Assembly: GCF_000010305.1 (NCBI RefSeq)
Contig: NC_012489.1
Coordinates: 2,983,646 to 3,047,645 of the forward strand
Reading direction: 5' to 3'
Length of the DNA stretch: 64,000 bases
From: Gemmatimonas aurantiaca T-27
GTDB taxonomy: Bacteria; Gemmatimonadota; Gemmatimonadetes; Gemmatimonadales; Gemmatimonadaceae
Part shown: positions 8,519 to 15,879 of the stretch, one piece after another
Layout of the letters: each line of letters opens with the position of its first letter
Numbering within the stretch: position 1 is the stretch's first letter
The notes under the pieces: model-generated
Database searches by the model: none
What the model saw: only the letters and a program-made list of their open reading frames with translations
Told to the model about the DNA's origin: nothing
Position numbers and translations under genes: made by a program

Positions 8519-8571
8519 GCAGGTGGTGAACGGCTACGGTAGTCGGTTACGACGCGCCGTTCACCACCTGC
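8519..8571. terminator. 16-bp inverted repeat between argJ and oxyR
   Basis: The arms GCAGGTGGTGAACGGC (8519-8534) and its exact complement (8556-8571) are separated by 21 bases. The right arm lies inside the last codons of oxyR. There is no T-run on either strand, so it is either a 3'-end-stabilising hairpin or a factor-dependent termination structure, not a canonical intrinsic terminator. Confidence 0.5.
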
Positions 8572-9437
8572 CGCACACAATCCACGAACGTCATCGCCAC
8601 TTTGGACGGCGCGCGATCACGCGGCCACAGGGCAATGATGTCGCGCTCCAACGCCATGTCGGCGAGCGGTACCACCGCACAGCGCGAGGTGTTGTGTTTG
8701 GCCGCCGCCATCTGCGGCACAATGCTGAGCCCCATGCCGGCGCCCACCATTTCGAACACGGTGGTGAGCTGCGCACTGCGGCACACCACCGACGGATTCA
8801 CCTGACGGGCGTCGCAGAAGCCGGCCACCTGTTCCCCCAGGCAATGCACGGGATCGAGCGTCACCGTGGGCGCGTCCTGCAACTGGGCCACCGTGATCTT
8901 TCCGGCGCGGGCGGCGGGGTGCAACGCTGGCACAGCGACCAGGAGCATTTCGCTGCCCAGCACATCCTGCGGTAGGGTGCCGAAGTCATATGGCAGCGCA
9001 GCAATCGCCACGTCGATGGCCCCTTCACGCAACAGGTCGACCAGCACCGCCGAGTAGTCTTCGCGCAGAACGACCCGTGCGCCGGGATGACGATGTTGCA
9101 AACGCTCGAGAGCGGCCGGCAACACATAGGGCGCAATCGTGGGAATGGCTCCCACGGTGATGCTGCCAAATCCCTCGGCCACTTCGCGTCGCACGGCTTC
9201 TTCGGCGGCCCGCACATCATCGACGATACGACGGGCGCGGGGATAGAGCCCCTTGCCCACATCAGTCAACGCCACGCCACGTCCATGGCGCTCGAAGAGT
9301 GTGGTGCCCAACTGCTGTTCGAGCCGCTGGATCTGCAGGCTGAGCGATGGCTGGGCGATGCCGATGCGTCGCGCGGCGCGGCTGAACGCCCCGGCATCCG
9401 CCACTTCGAGGAAGGCCCGCAACAGGGTGATATCCAT
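8547..9437 (-). CDS. oxyR: LysR-family peroxide sensor OxyR
   Basis: A 296-residue LysR-type regulator. The N-terminal helix-turn-helix is MDITLLRAFLEVADAGAFSRAARRIGIAQPSLSLQIQRLE. The effector domain contains HCLGEQVAGFC, placing cysteines at residues 199 and 208, the same two positions that form the redox disulfide of E. coli OxyR. It is followed by an OxyR-like segment (LTTVFEMVGAGMGLSIVPQMA). OxyR senses hydrogen peroxide by disulfide formation and activates catalase, peroxiredoxin and related genes. No such target is adjacent: the neighbours are convergent argJ and a co-directional amidase upstream. A CTAT-N7-ATAG site lies 18-32 bases before its start, which suggests autoregulation. Confidence 0.92.
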   Translation of the reverse strand: MDITLLRAFLEVADAGAFSRAARRIGIAQPSLSLQIQRLEQQLGTTLFERHGRGVALTDVGKGLYPRARRIVDDVRAAEEAVRREVAEGFGSITVGAIPTIAPYVLPAALERLQHRHPGARVVLREDYSAVLVDLLREGAIDVAIAALPYDFGTLPQDVLGSEMLLVAVPALHPAARAGKITVAQLQDAPTVTLDPVHCLGEQVAGFCDARQVNPSVVCRSAQLTTVFEMVGAGMGLSIVPQMAAAKHNTSRCAVVPLADMALERDIIALWPRDRAPSKVAMTFVDCVRQVVNGAS

Positions 9438-9444
9438 AACACCT

Positions 9445-9492
9445 ATATTAACAGCCTATCGGACATATAGAGTTTCCACGACTGCCACCTAT
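9445..9492. promoter_or_regulatory. Candidate OxyR operator upstream of oxyR
   Basis: CTAT at 9456-9459 and ATAG at 9467-9470 are separated by exactly 7 bases, which is the core of the known OxyR motif (ATAG-N7-CTAT-N7-ATAG-N7-CTAT). The outer left element at the right spacing is ATAT (9445-9448, 3 of 4). The outer right position (9478) does not match, but a further CTAT at 9489 is in 11-base phase. The location directly in front of oxyR fits autorepression. Confidence 0.55.
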
Positions 9493-9558
9493 GGAAATTC
9501 TCACTAGGCTATCTGAAGCGGGTACTTGGGGCCAGAATCCTGAAGAGTCCGCAGGGGA

Positions 9559-9644
9559 AAAGAAAGGAGGTGGCCAGGCAGGCGTTCGATTGCAGAGTCC
9601 AGATCCTCTGCATCGGCCTCATCTGGTCACCTCCTTCCTGCTGT
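9559..9644 (-). terminator. Nested hairpin and T-rich tract after the amidase gene
   Basis: Read on the minus strand, AAGGAGGTGACCA pairs with TGGCCACCTCCTT with one mismatch (plus-strand arms at about 9563-9576 and 9630-9642), followed by TCTTTTCCCC. An inner TGCAGAG/CTCTGCA stem is nested within the loop. It starts about 28 bases beyond the amidase stop, so it is a plausible intrinsic terminator. The stem is formed by a Shine-Dalgarno-like strand and an anti-Shine-Dalgarno-like strand. Confidence 0.55.
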
Positions 9645-9669
9645 CCCGCTGCCCGACGTTGCGGCGATG

Positions 9670-11244
9670 TTAGTTGGTCGCGCTGCTGCCGGCGCTCGCG
9701 CGATATCGCGGTGCCTTCCAGTGTTTGGTGGCTTGTTCGTAATCGTACACGAGCTGGATCAGTCGATACTCACTCCACGCCCTGCCGAAGAAGCTGATCC
9801 CGGCCGGCAGCGTGCCGCCCCGTGTGTAGCCCATCGGTACCGTGATGGCCGGGAATCCCGTGGTGGGTGAGAACACCTGACTGTTGTCGCCGTGCGGCGT
9901 ATTGAGGTCGCCGATGAGCCGCGGTGGATTGCTCCACGTCGGATAGATCATCGCGTCGAGTTGGAGCGAATCCATCAACTGCGTGACGGCGGCGCGCACG
10001 GCGGCGCGCACCTGCTCGCGACTCTGACACCCCGGGTTGTCTTCCGGCATCTGGGTGGCGGCGGCCGCATCACGCAGACGCTGTTCCACGGTGGGATGAA
10101 AGCGCCGGCTGGTGATGATGTCATTGAGCGTTTTCACCGGCGCATTGGGCGCGCGTGCGGCAAAGTAGCGTTCGAGATCGGCTTTGAATCGATTGCAGCC
10201 TCCTTGCTGACGACGCTGGATGGCCTCCAGCGAATCGACGCGCACGGTGTCGAGCACCACCGCCCCGGCCTTGCGCAGATCAGCCATCGCGCGCTCGAAC
10301 ACGGTATTCACTTCTTTGTCGAGCGTGGGCCGCTCGTATGCCTGCCGCAACACGCCGATCCGTGCGCCCTTGAGGGCCCCACGCGTGAGCGCGGTGGTGT
10401 ACTTCTCCGCTCGGCGATTGTTGGCCTGCACCGTCACGGTATCCGCCGGATCACTGTGAGCGATGACATCGAAGACGGCGACCGCATCGGACACTCGACG
10501 CGCCATAGGCCCCGCGATATCGGCGCCTTCGTTGAGCGGAATCACCCCAGCGCGCGAGGTCAGGCCCATCGTGGAACGGATGCCCACAAGTGCCTGATGC
10601 GCCGAGGGACCGCGAATGGAGTTCCCAGTATCGGTCCCGAGGCCCAGTGTGCCGTAACTCGCGGCCACGGCTGCGGCGGTACCACCACTCGAACCGGCGG
10701 TGACCCGATCGAGCGCGTAGGGATTGTGGGTGTAGCCCGGCAGAATGGAGCTCACCGTTTCGTAGGGCGTGAACGCCCATTCCGCGAGATTGCTTTTCGC
10801 GAGCACGATAGCACCGGCGTCCTTCACCTGTTTCACCATCGTGGCGTCCTGCGGCGGCTTCCAGCCTTCCAGTGCCAGTGAGCCGCCGGTGGTCTGCAGG
10901 CCGACGGTTTCGAAGTTGTCCTTCACAATGAGCGGAATGCAGTGCAGTGGACCAACGGGGCCGCGCGCCGCGTAGGAGGCGTCGAGCAGCTCGGCGGTAG
11001 CCAGGGCCTGCGGATTCAGCGTGACAATGGCATTGAGGGCCGGGCCCTTTTTGTCGAGCGAGTCGATGCGGGCGAGGTACTGGGAGACCAGCGTCTTGCA
11101 CGTCAGACGACCGGATTTGAAGGCGGCCTGAATGGTCGCGATCGACGCGGTGTCGATGGGGAACGGACGGCGGGGCTGCGCTTCGAGCGCGGCGGCGTGT
11201 GTCGCCAGCAGCGCGATGGCGGCGAGAATGGATTGGCGGGGCAT
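9670..11244 (-). CDS. Secreted amidase-signature family amidase
   Basis: A 524-residue protein. I chose ATG 11244, which gives a signal peptide (MPRQSILAAIALLATHAAALEAQ), over an upstream in-frame codon at 11325 that runs through a palindromic repeat. The amidase-signature core is present: catalytic Lys in PLIVKDNF, the Gly/Ser-rich segment TAGSSGGTAAAVA, and the cis-Ser/Ser pair in GTDTGNSIRGPSAHQALVG, with Asn replacing the more usual Gly in GTDTGGS. AS-family enzymes hydrolyse amide bonds with a Ser-cisSer-Lys triad; secreted homologues act on diverse amides or peptides. The substrate is unknown. Its 5' region begins 22 bases from a 120-bp palindromic element and its 3' end is followed by a probable terminator. 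Confidence 0.9.
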   Translation of the reverse strand: MPRQSILAAIALLATHAAALEAQPRRPFPIDTASIATIQAAFKSGRLTCKTLVSQYLARIDSLDKKGPALNAIVTLNPQALATAELLDASYAARGPVGPLHCIPLIVKDNFETVGLQTTGGSLALEGWKPPQDATMVKQVKDAGAIVLAKSNLAEWAFTPYETVSSILPGYTHNPYALDRVTAGSSGGTAAAVAASYGTLGLGTDTGNSIRGPSAHQALVGIRSTMGLTSRAGVIPLNEGADIAGPMARRVSDAVAVFDVIAHSDPADTVTVQANNRRAEKYTTALTRGALKGARIGVLRQAYERPTLDKEVNTVFERAMADLRKAGAVVLDTVRVDSLEAIQRRQQGGCNRFKADLERYFAARAPNAPVKTLNDIITSRRFHPTVEQRLRDAAAATQMPEDNPGCQSREQVRAAVRAAVTQLMDSLQLDAMIYPTWSNPPRLIGDLNTPHGDNSQVFSPTTGFPAITVPMGYTRGGTLPAGISFFGRAWSEYRLIQLVYDYEQATKHWKAPRYRASAGSSATN

Positions 11245-11265
11245 TCGGGAAATATGGCGCCGATT

Positions 11266-11385
11266 CCTCACGGTATCAGGAGGAGTCAGGAGGGAGTTGG
11301 AGAGGACGCAGATCAATAGGACCACGGTGGTCCTGCGAACTGCGTCCTCTCCAACTCCCTCCTGACTCCTCTAGAAACCGTGAGG
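11266..11385. repeat. Palindromic element A (gene-less, ~120 bp)
   Basis: Two perfect 31-bp arms (11281-11311 and 11340-11370) surround a 28-base centre that holds its own 17-base palindrome AGGACCACGGTGGTCCT (11318-11334). Outer 9-base arms (CCTCACGGT 11266-11274, ACCGTGAGG 11377-11385) extend the symmetry with a short mismatch between. The arms contain the core GGAGTTGGAGAGG, and the right edge reads TTTCTAGAGG on the minus strand. Both features are shared with the elements at 42832-43396 and 52349-52442. It lies between two minus-strand genes, in the 5' region of the amidase gene. It carries no coding capacity and no transposase. Confidence 0.85.
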
Positions 11386-11414
11386 CCGTGGCGCCGAGAC
11401 CCGTGACGACGAGT

Positions 11415-12470
11415 CTAGGCCGCCACGCTCCGAACCCCATTCACCAACGGAATCACCTGTTCCGCAAATCGCTCCATCTCTTCCAACTGCGGACTGCACT
11501 GCAGCAACAACAGGTCAACCCCGACCTGCTGAAACGCACGAATCCGGTCAGCGACCTGCTCCGGCGTTCCCACCAGCCCGGCGCGCAGCGAACGATTCGA
11601 CACCGAGTAGTCCTGCAGCGACACCTGCTGATCGAGCTGCGTGTTCGCGATCCAGTCCTGATAGTTGCCAAACCCCGGGGATCCTGGCGCGACGTTCGTG
11701 ATGCGTTCGAGTTCGCGCTGCGCTTCGGCCTCCGTATCACGCACGATCACATATGCAGCCATACCGTGCAGCATCGGGCGCTGCCCCGTGCGTTCACGAC
11801 GGGCGCGCATGTCGGCCACCTTGGGCGCAATGCGCTCGGCCGGATCGCCATGCATCACGTAGGCATCACACGCCCCCGTGATGAGCGTCTTCGCCGCATC
11901 CGATTCGCCGCCGGCATATAGCACCGGATGCGGACGGCTGCGACTCGCCACCGGCTTGGGCTCGACGATGAGATCCTCGACCTGGTAGTACTTGCCCTGG
12001 TAACTCAGCGCCTTCTGCGACCAGGCGCCGTGCAACACGTCCAGCCATTCGGCAGTGCGTGCGTAGCGATCATCGTGCTGGTCGAACTGCGTGCCATAGC
12101 GCCGCGCCTCGTCCTTCCACCAACTCGACACCACGTTGAGTGACAAGCGACCGTTGCTGATGCGATCGATATTGGCCGCCTGCTTGGCCAACGTGGCCGG
12201 ATGATGAAACGTGGGACGCACCGCCACCATCAATTCCAGGCGCTGCGTCACGGCGGCCAATGCGGCGGCCGTACTCCACGCATCGAGCGCCGGCGCCTCG
12301 ATGCCCTTGATGTCGTTCAGGAACAGCTCGGCGATGAGTGTGAGGTCAAATCCGATCTCCTCACTGCGACGTGCCAGACGCTGCACATAGGCCCAGCTCG
12401 CATCCATGCCCTCGTCGGGCACATTGCGCAGCCATCCACCGAAGACCGGAAGCCAATACCCGAAGCGCAT
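11415..12470 (-). CDS. LLM-class flavin-dependent monooxygenase (SsuD-like)
   Basis: A 351-residue luciferase-like monooxygenase. The start MRFGYWLPVFGGWLRN, the segment MVAVRPTFHHPATLAKQA, the SNGRLSLNVVSSWW motif and VLYAGGESDAAK are characteristic of the alkanesulfonate monooxygenase (SsuD) branch, which uses reduced FMN to cleave C-S bonds or hydroxylate small substrates. No SsuE-type reductase is adjacent, though a stand-alone flavin reductase is encoded at 57591-58061. Its ATG overlaps the stop of the upstream ATP-grasp gene (TGATG, one shared base), so the two are translationally coupled and probably act in one pathway. The substrate is unknown. Confidence 0.88.
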   Translation of the reverse strand: MRFGYWLPVFGGWLRNVPDEGMDASWAYVQRLARRSEEIGFDLTLIAELFLNDIKGIEAPALDAWSTAAALAAVTQRLELMVAVRPTFHHPATLAKQAANIDRISNGRLSLNVVSSWWKDEARRYGTQFDQHDDRYARTAEWLDVLHGAWSQKALSYQGKYYQVEDLIVEPKPVASRSRPHPVLYAGGESDAAKTLITGACDAYVMHGDPAERIAPKVADMRARRERTGQRPMLHGMAAYVIVRDTEAEAQRELERITNVAPGSPGFGNYQDWIANTQLDQQVSLQDYSVSNRSLRAGLVGTPEQVADRIRAFQQVGVDLLLLQCSPQLEEMERFAEQVIPLVNGVRSVAA

Positions 12471-13459
12471 CAGTGACCCGCCGCCGCAGGCACCAGCCCC
12501 GCGCGCTGCTCGAGATAGTCCACCAGCTTCGCAAACGGATCGAAACCAATCACGTTGACGGCGTCGGCCACGAAGTTCGACAACGCATTCACGTCGTAGA
12601 AGTAGTGCTGTCCATCGCGGTCATCCACGAGATACTCGATGCCGCCCACGTCGATACCAGCCGCCTGCGAGATGCGCTCCACCTGCGCGATGATCTCGGC
12701 CGGCGGATCGGCACGCTCCACGCGCATACCGCTCTTGGGAGCGTCCACCGCGCATGCACCACGCACCAGCTCCGCACCACTCGTGGTCTGGCACGCATCG
12801 GCCGGGCAGAGATCAAACGAGCCCACGGGCGGAAATACGTTGATCGCGTAGAGGTACTTGCCGTTCAACGTCTCCACACGCGTGATGTGCCCGTTGCGCA
12901 GCGGTGCCGCTTCCTGCACCAGCGCGGTGCCATCCACGCCAAGGTCCACGGTGCCGGCGGCCACGGCCGCTTCGAGCGCCTCGCGTGATTCATACTTCAC
13001 AATGCCTGCACCGCTGCCACCAACGTTCGCCTTCACCAACACGGGATAACGCAGCCCCTCTGCGGCCTTCACGGCCTGCGAGGCGTGATTGATCGCGCGG
13101 GACTTTGGATACGGCAGACCGAGCGACTGCAGCAGATCGAGCTGCGTGGCCTTGGAGAGTTCGTTGCTGTACGCCTGCACACCGTTCACGATCGGCACAC
13201 CGAGACGCTCGAGGTGACGCAACCAGTGCAGCGTGTGAAACGTGGTCTGTCCGTGGCCGCGCAGGTACGCCGACGGGCTCGCCCGATTGAAGGCCAGCGA
13301 CCAGCGGGCTTCCGTTTCCGACGGGTCGAATACATGCGCAGCAGCATCGATCCGCTCATAGGGGATCCCCCGCGCGTCGAGCTCCGCAAACAGCGGCCGG
13401 AACCAATCCGGATGCTCGTGATAGATCGCGATGGGAAGAATCGACGGCGACGAAGACAT
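12470..13459 (-). CDS. ATP-grasp ligase (RimK/D-Ala-D-Ala ligase-like)
   Basis: A 329-residue protein with an ATP-grasp fold. A pre-ATP-grasp domain (IAIYHEHPDWFRPLFAEL) is followed by ATP-binding strands (YPVLVKANVGGSGAGIVKY, with the conserved Lys and Gly-rich loop) and the metal-binding end GGIEYLVDDRDGQHYFYDVNALSNF (Glu and Asn ligands). ATP-grasp ligases join a carboxylate to an amine or thiol through an acyl phosphate. It is similar in outline to RimK-type peptide or glutamate ligases, but the substrate cannot be inferred. It is the first gene of a two-gene operon with a co-translated LLM flavoprotein. A GC-rich hairpin lies in its 5' leader. Confidence 0.88.
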   Translation of the reverse strand: MSSSPSILPIAIYHEHPDWFRPLFAELDARGIPYERIDAAAHVFDPSETEARWSLAFNRASPSAYLRGHGQTTFHTLHWLRHLERLGVPIVNGVQAYSNELSKATQLDLLQSLGLPYPKSRAINHASQAVKAAEGLRYPVLVKANVGGSGAGIVKYESREALEAAVAAGTVDLGVDGTALVQEAAPLRNGHITRVETLNGKYLYAINVFPPVGSFDLCPADACQTTSGAELVRGACAVDAPKSGMRVERADPPAEIIAQVERISQAAGIDVGGIEYLVDDRDGQHYFYDVNALSNFVADAVNVIGFDPFAKLVDYLEQRAGLVPAAAGH

Positions 13460-13689
13460 ATCCAGCTCCTGCAGCTCGCGGTGGCGCCGTCTCCGTACGA
13501 CAATGCCCGGGCAACTGAAGAAGCCGCCCGGGCGTCGCGTTTTAGCTCGTTGTTTTACGTGGCGGCAATAGGCGGCAAATGACCACGAGTCGGTTGTCCC
13601 CTGAAATTGCCCTCATCCAATCATTTAGTCAAGCAGTGAGAGTTTCAACACTTTAGAGACATCACATTCTGCTACAAGGCACATTCCCC
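13460..13689. other. Leader and promoter region of the ATP-grasp/LLM operon
   Basis: Two copies of the self-complementary octamer GCCCGGGC (13505-13512 and 13526-13533) sit 13 bases apart, about 46-74 bases before the ATP-grasp start. They can pair with each other as a leader hairpin. The stretch from about 13590 to 13690 is AT-richer and probably contains the promoter. I see no conserved riboswitch core and no small gene. Confidence 0.4.
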
Positions 13690-13744
13690 AAACGACTTAC
13701 GTCGCCGCAGCGGCTTTTGAGACCACTGCGGCGACGTGTCGTTT
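13690..13744 (-). terminator. Long hairpin after the chemoreceptor gene
   Basis: The arms AAACGAC plus ACGTCGCCGCAG (13690-13710) pair with CTGCGGCGACGT plus GTCGTTT (13726-13744), interrupted only by a TT bulge. On the minus strand it begins directly after the chemoreceptor stop (13748). The base of the stem supplies the A and T tracts, so it is a probable bidirectional terminator. Confidence 0.7.
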
Positions 13745-13747
13745 GGG

Positions 13748-15730
13748 TCAGGCTACCGCGCGACGCCGGGCGTCGAGCGAGACCGTGTCCGGCAAACGCT
13801 TGCGCCAGTCCCGAGTCTTGAAGGCCTTCACCACCGCGGCGAGGTGCGTCGCCTGGCCCAGCAATTCTTCGGACGACGCGGCGCCTTCTTCCGCATTGCT
13901 CGCCACCTGCTGCGTGACTTCGTTCACGATGGCGATGCCATTCGAGATCTCGCCGGCCGCGCTCGACTGCTGATTGGCGGCGTGCACGATGTCCGCGATT
14001 GCGGCCGTGAGGCGTTCCACATGCTGCCGTGCAGCCAGAAGCTGTTCGCGCACCTGTTCTTCCCGCTTCACACCGCCGTCGACGTTCTGAATCTCCTCGT
14101 CGATCAGCGCAGCGGTCTGCTTCGCGGCTTCAGCCGAACGGATCGCCAGCGCCCGTACTTCTTCAGCGACCACAGCAAACCCACGACCGGCATCGCCGGC
14201 ACGTGCCGCTTCGACGGCGGCGTTGAGTGCGAGCAGATTGGTCTGGAACGCGATCTCGTCGATGGTCTTGACGATGCGCTGAGTGGCATCGGCCGAGTGC
14301 TTGATGCGCTGCATGTCGGCGTTGAGGGCCTGCATGGTTTCCGCGCCTTGTTGCACACTGGCCTGCGCCTTCTCGGCACTGCTCTTCATGTCCGTCGCCT
14401 GCGTAGCCGCACGGGCTGCGTTGGCCGACAGTGTACCGATGGCGACGCCGACACGCTCCGCATTTTCCGCCTGCGATGACGCACCGATCGCCAACTGCTG
14501 GCTCGCGTCGGCCAGTTGACGCGCTGCGTCGTCAACCTGTTCGGACGCCGCACGGGCCTGACCCAGCGCATCGCCGAGCTGACCGATGGCGGTATTGAGC
14601 GACTCCTGCATGCGGGCAAACTCTCCCGCGAACTCGCCCTCCGTCTCCACTTCCAGGTTGCGATTCGCCACGGCATCCAGCACCCGACGGGCTTCCGTGA
14701 GTGGCACCGCCACGGCCGTCATCACGCCTTCCACACCCAGCAGCACTTCTGCGTAGCGTCCTTCCACACCTTGGCGATCGGCCTGCCCATTCAGCACACC
14801 CTTTCGCGCTTCACTGGCCAACCGGTCGATTTCACGCACCGTGTGGGCCACGGCATCCTGCGCCCGCAAGCAATTGCGCAACGACTCGCCGCATTCGTCG
14901 GCGATCTGATCGACCGCCTTGGCGACCGCACCGAGTTCGTCGTTCTCGGGATCATTGAGGTGGGCAATCGTATGCTGCTTGAGCGTGACCTGTTCGCCAC
15001 GTGCCAGCGCCACGAGCGCATGCCGCACTTCTTCCACGCCTTGCTTCTGGAGCGTGGCGACCTGCTTCGCAATACGCGCCATGCGGCGACCGAGCACCTG
15101 CGCGATACGCCAGGCGTACGCGAGACCGGCAACGAAGAACACGGCGAACATGATCCAGATCAGGAGCGTGGCGCGCGAGAACTGCTGCGCCGTGTTCTGC
15201 TCCACCGACGTGCTGAGGGCCTGGATCTGATCCCCGAAGCGCTCCATGAGCTCTTCCACCTGCGTGAAGCTTGCCCGGAATCGCTCGAGCGATGCGGCAC
15301 TTTCGCTGGCCGGTCGGCCAGCGACCTGCAGCACGCTGTCCGCGATCGCTTCGTAGCCGACGACGGCGGTGCGCAGTTCGGGCATCAACGCATCGATCTC
15401 GGGGCTGTTGATCAATGAATCGGTGGTGTTCAGCGATCCAATGAACCGCTCGGCATGTTCGGTGAGCGAGCTTTTTGCGCCCGTCACTGCCGCCGTGTCA
15501 CCGCGTGCGCCCGCGAGGAGCGCTTCGAGCACGTCGCCGCGCATGGCGTCATGCATCATGTCACTATCCATCTGCAAGCGCTGAGCGGCATTGATATCCG
15601 TCAGCTCCGCGGTGGCCGACCGAGCAAGCCAGAGGGCGGCCTGCCCGGCAACTGCCACTGCAAGTATCCCGGCTGCGCCGAGCAGAGCCACTGCACGCAA
15701 ACGCGCGCTGAGAGTCCGTAAACTGAACAT
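13748..15730 (-). CDS. Methyl-accepting chemotaxis protein
   Basis: A 660-residue chemoreceptor. An N-terminal transmembrane helix ([20 protein letters not shown]) is followed by a ~150-residue helical periplasmic sensor, a second helix ([19 protein letters not shown], about residues 188-206), a linker with HAMP-like heptads, and a long coiled-coil signalling domain. The hairpin tip reads [21 protein letters not shown] then [15 protein letters not shown], the hallmark CheA/CheW-binding region. The sensor has a four-helix-bundle-like pattern. No che genes are nearby, so it is an orphan receptor whose ligand is unknown. It ends with charged residues and no C-terminal CheR-tether pentapeptide. 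Confidence 0.93.
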   Translation of the reverse strand: MFSLRTLSARLRAVALLGAAGILAVAVAGQAALWLARSATAELTDINAAQRLQMDSDMMHDAMRGDVLEALLAGARGDTAAVTGAKSSLTEHAERFIGSLNTTDSLINSPEIDALMPELRTAVVGYEAIADSVLQVAGRPASESAASLERFRASFTQVEELMERFGDQIQALSTSVEQNTAQQFSRATLLIWIMFAVFFVAGLAYAWRIAQVLGRRMARIAKQVATLQKQGVEEVRHALVALARGEQVTLKQHTIAHLNDPENDELGAVAKAVDQIADECGESLRNCLRAQDAVAHTVREIDRLASEARKGVLNGQADRQGVEGRYAEVLLGVEGVMTAVAVPLTEARRVLDAVANRNLEVETEGEFAGEFARMQESLNTAIGQLGDALGQARAASEQVDDAARQLADASQQLAIGASSQAENAERVGVAIGTLSANAARAATQATDMKSSAEKAQASVQQGAETMQALNADMQRIKHSADATQRIVKTIDEIAFQTNLLALNAAVEAARAGDAGRGFAVVAEEVRALAIRSAEAAKQTAALIDEEIQNVDGGVKREEQVREQLLAARQHVERLTAAIADIVHAANQQSSAAGEISNGIAIVNEVTQQVASNAEEGAASSEELLGQATHLAAVVKAFKTRDWRKRLPDTVSLDARRRAVA

Positions 15731-15879
15731 TGAACCTTGAGACGAAGACCGTCACGTGTGCGCGGCCATCCACCATGGATTGGCTGCGAGCGCCGGATAT
15801 CCGGCGGGTTCTTTGTGCATCGGACTTGAGGCTGGGAGACTTTAGCGCCGCTCCGTGATGATACGGTGGTGAGCCGTCA
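15731..15879. other. Intergenic region before the chemoreceptor (149 bp)
   Basis: It lies between the M1 peptidase stop and the chemoreceptor start, both on the minus strand, and presumably holds the chemoreceptor promoter. I see no inverted repeat or other recognisable signal. Confidence 0.3.

Noticed and set aside
9491-9797. Small frames near a strong Shine-Dalgarno sequence between oxyR and the amidase
   Set aside because: The purine-rich site is one arm of a hairpin and touches the putative start codon; the encoded peptides have no coding-like pattern and run antisense into the amidase.
13460-13700. Possible SAM or other sulfur riboswitch before the ATP-grasp/LLM operon
   Set aside because: I could not find the conserved core of any known class; only a simple paired octamer hairpin is visible.
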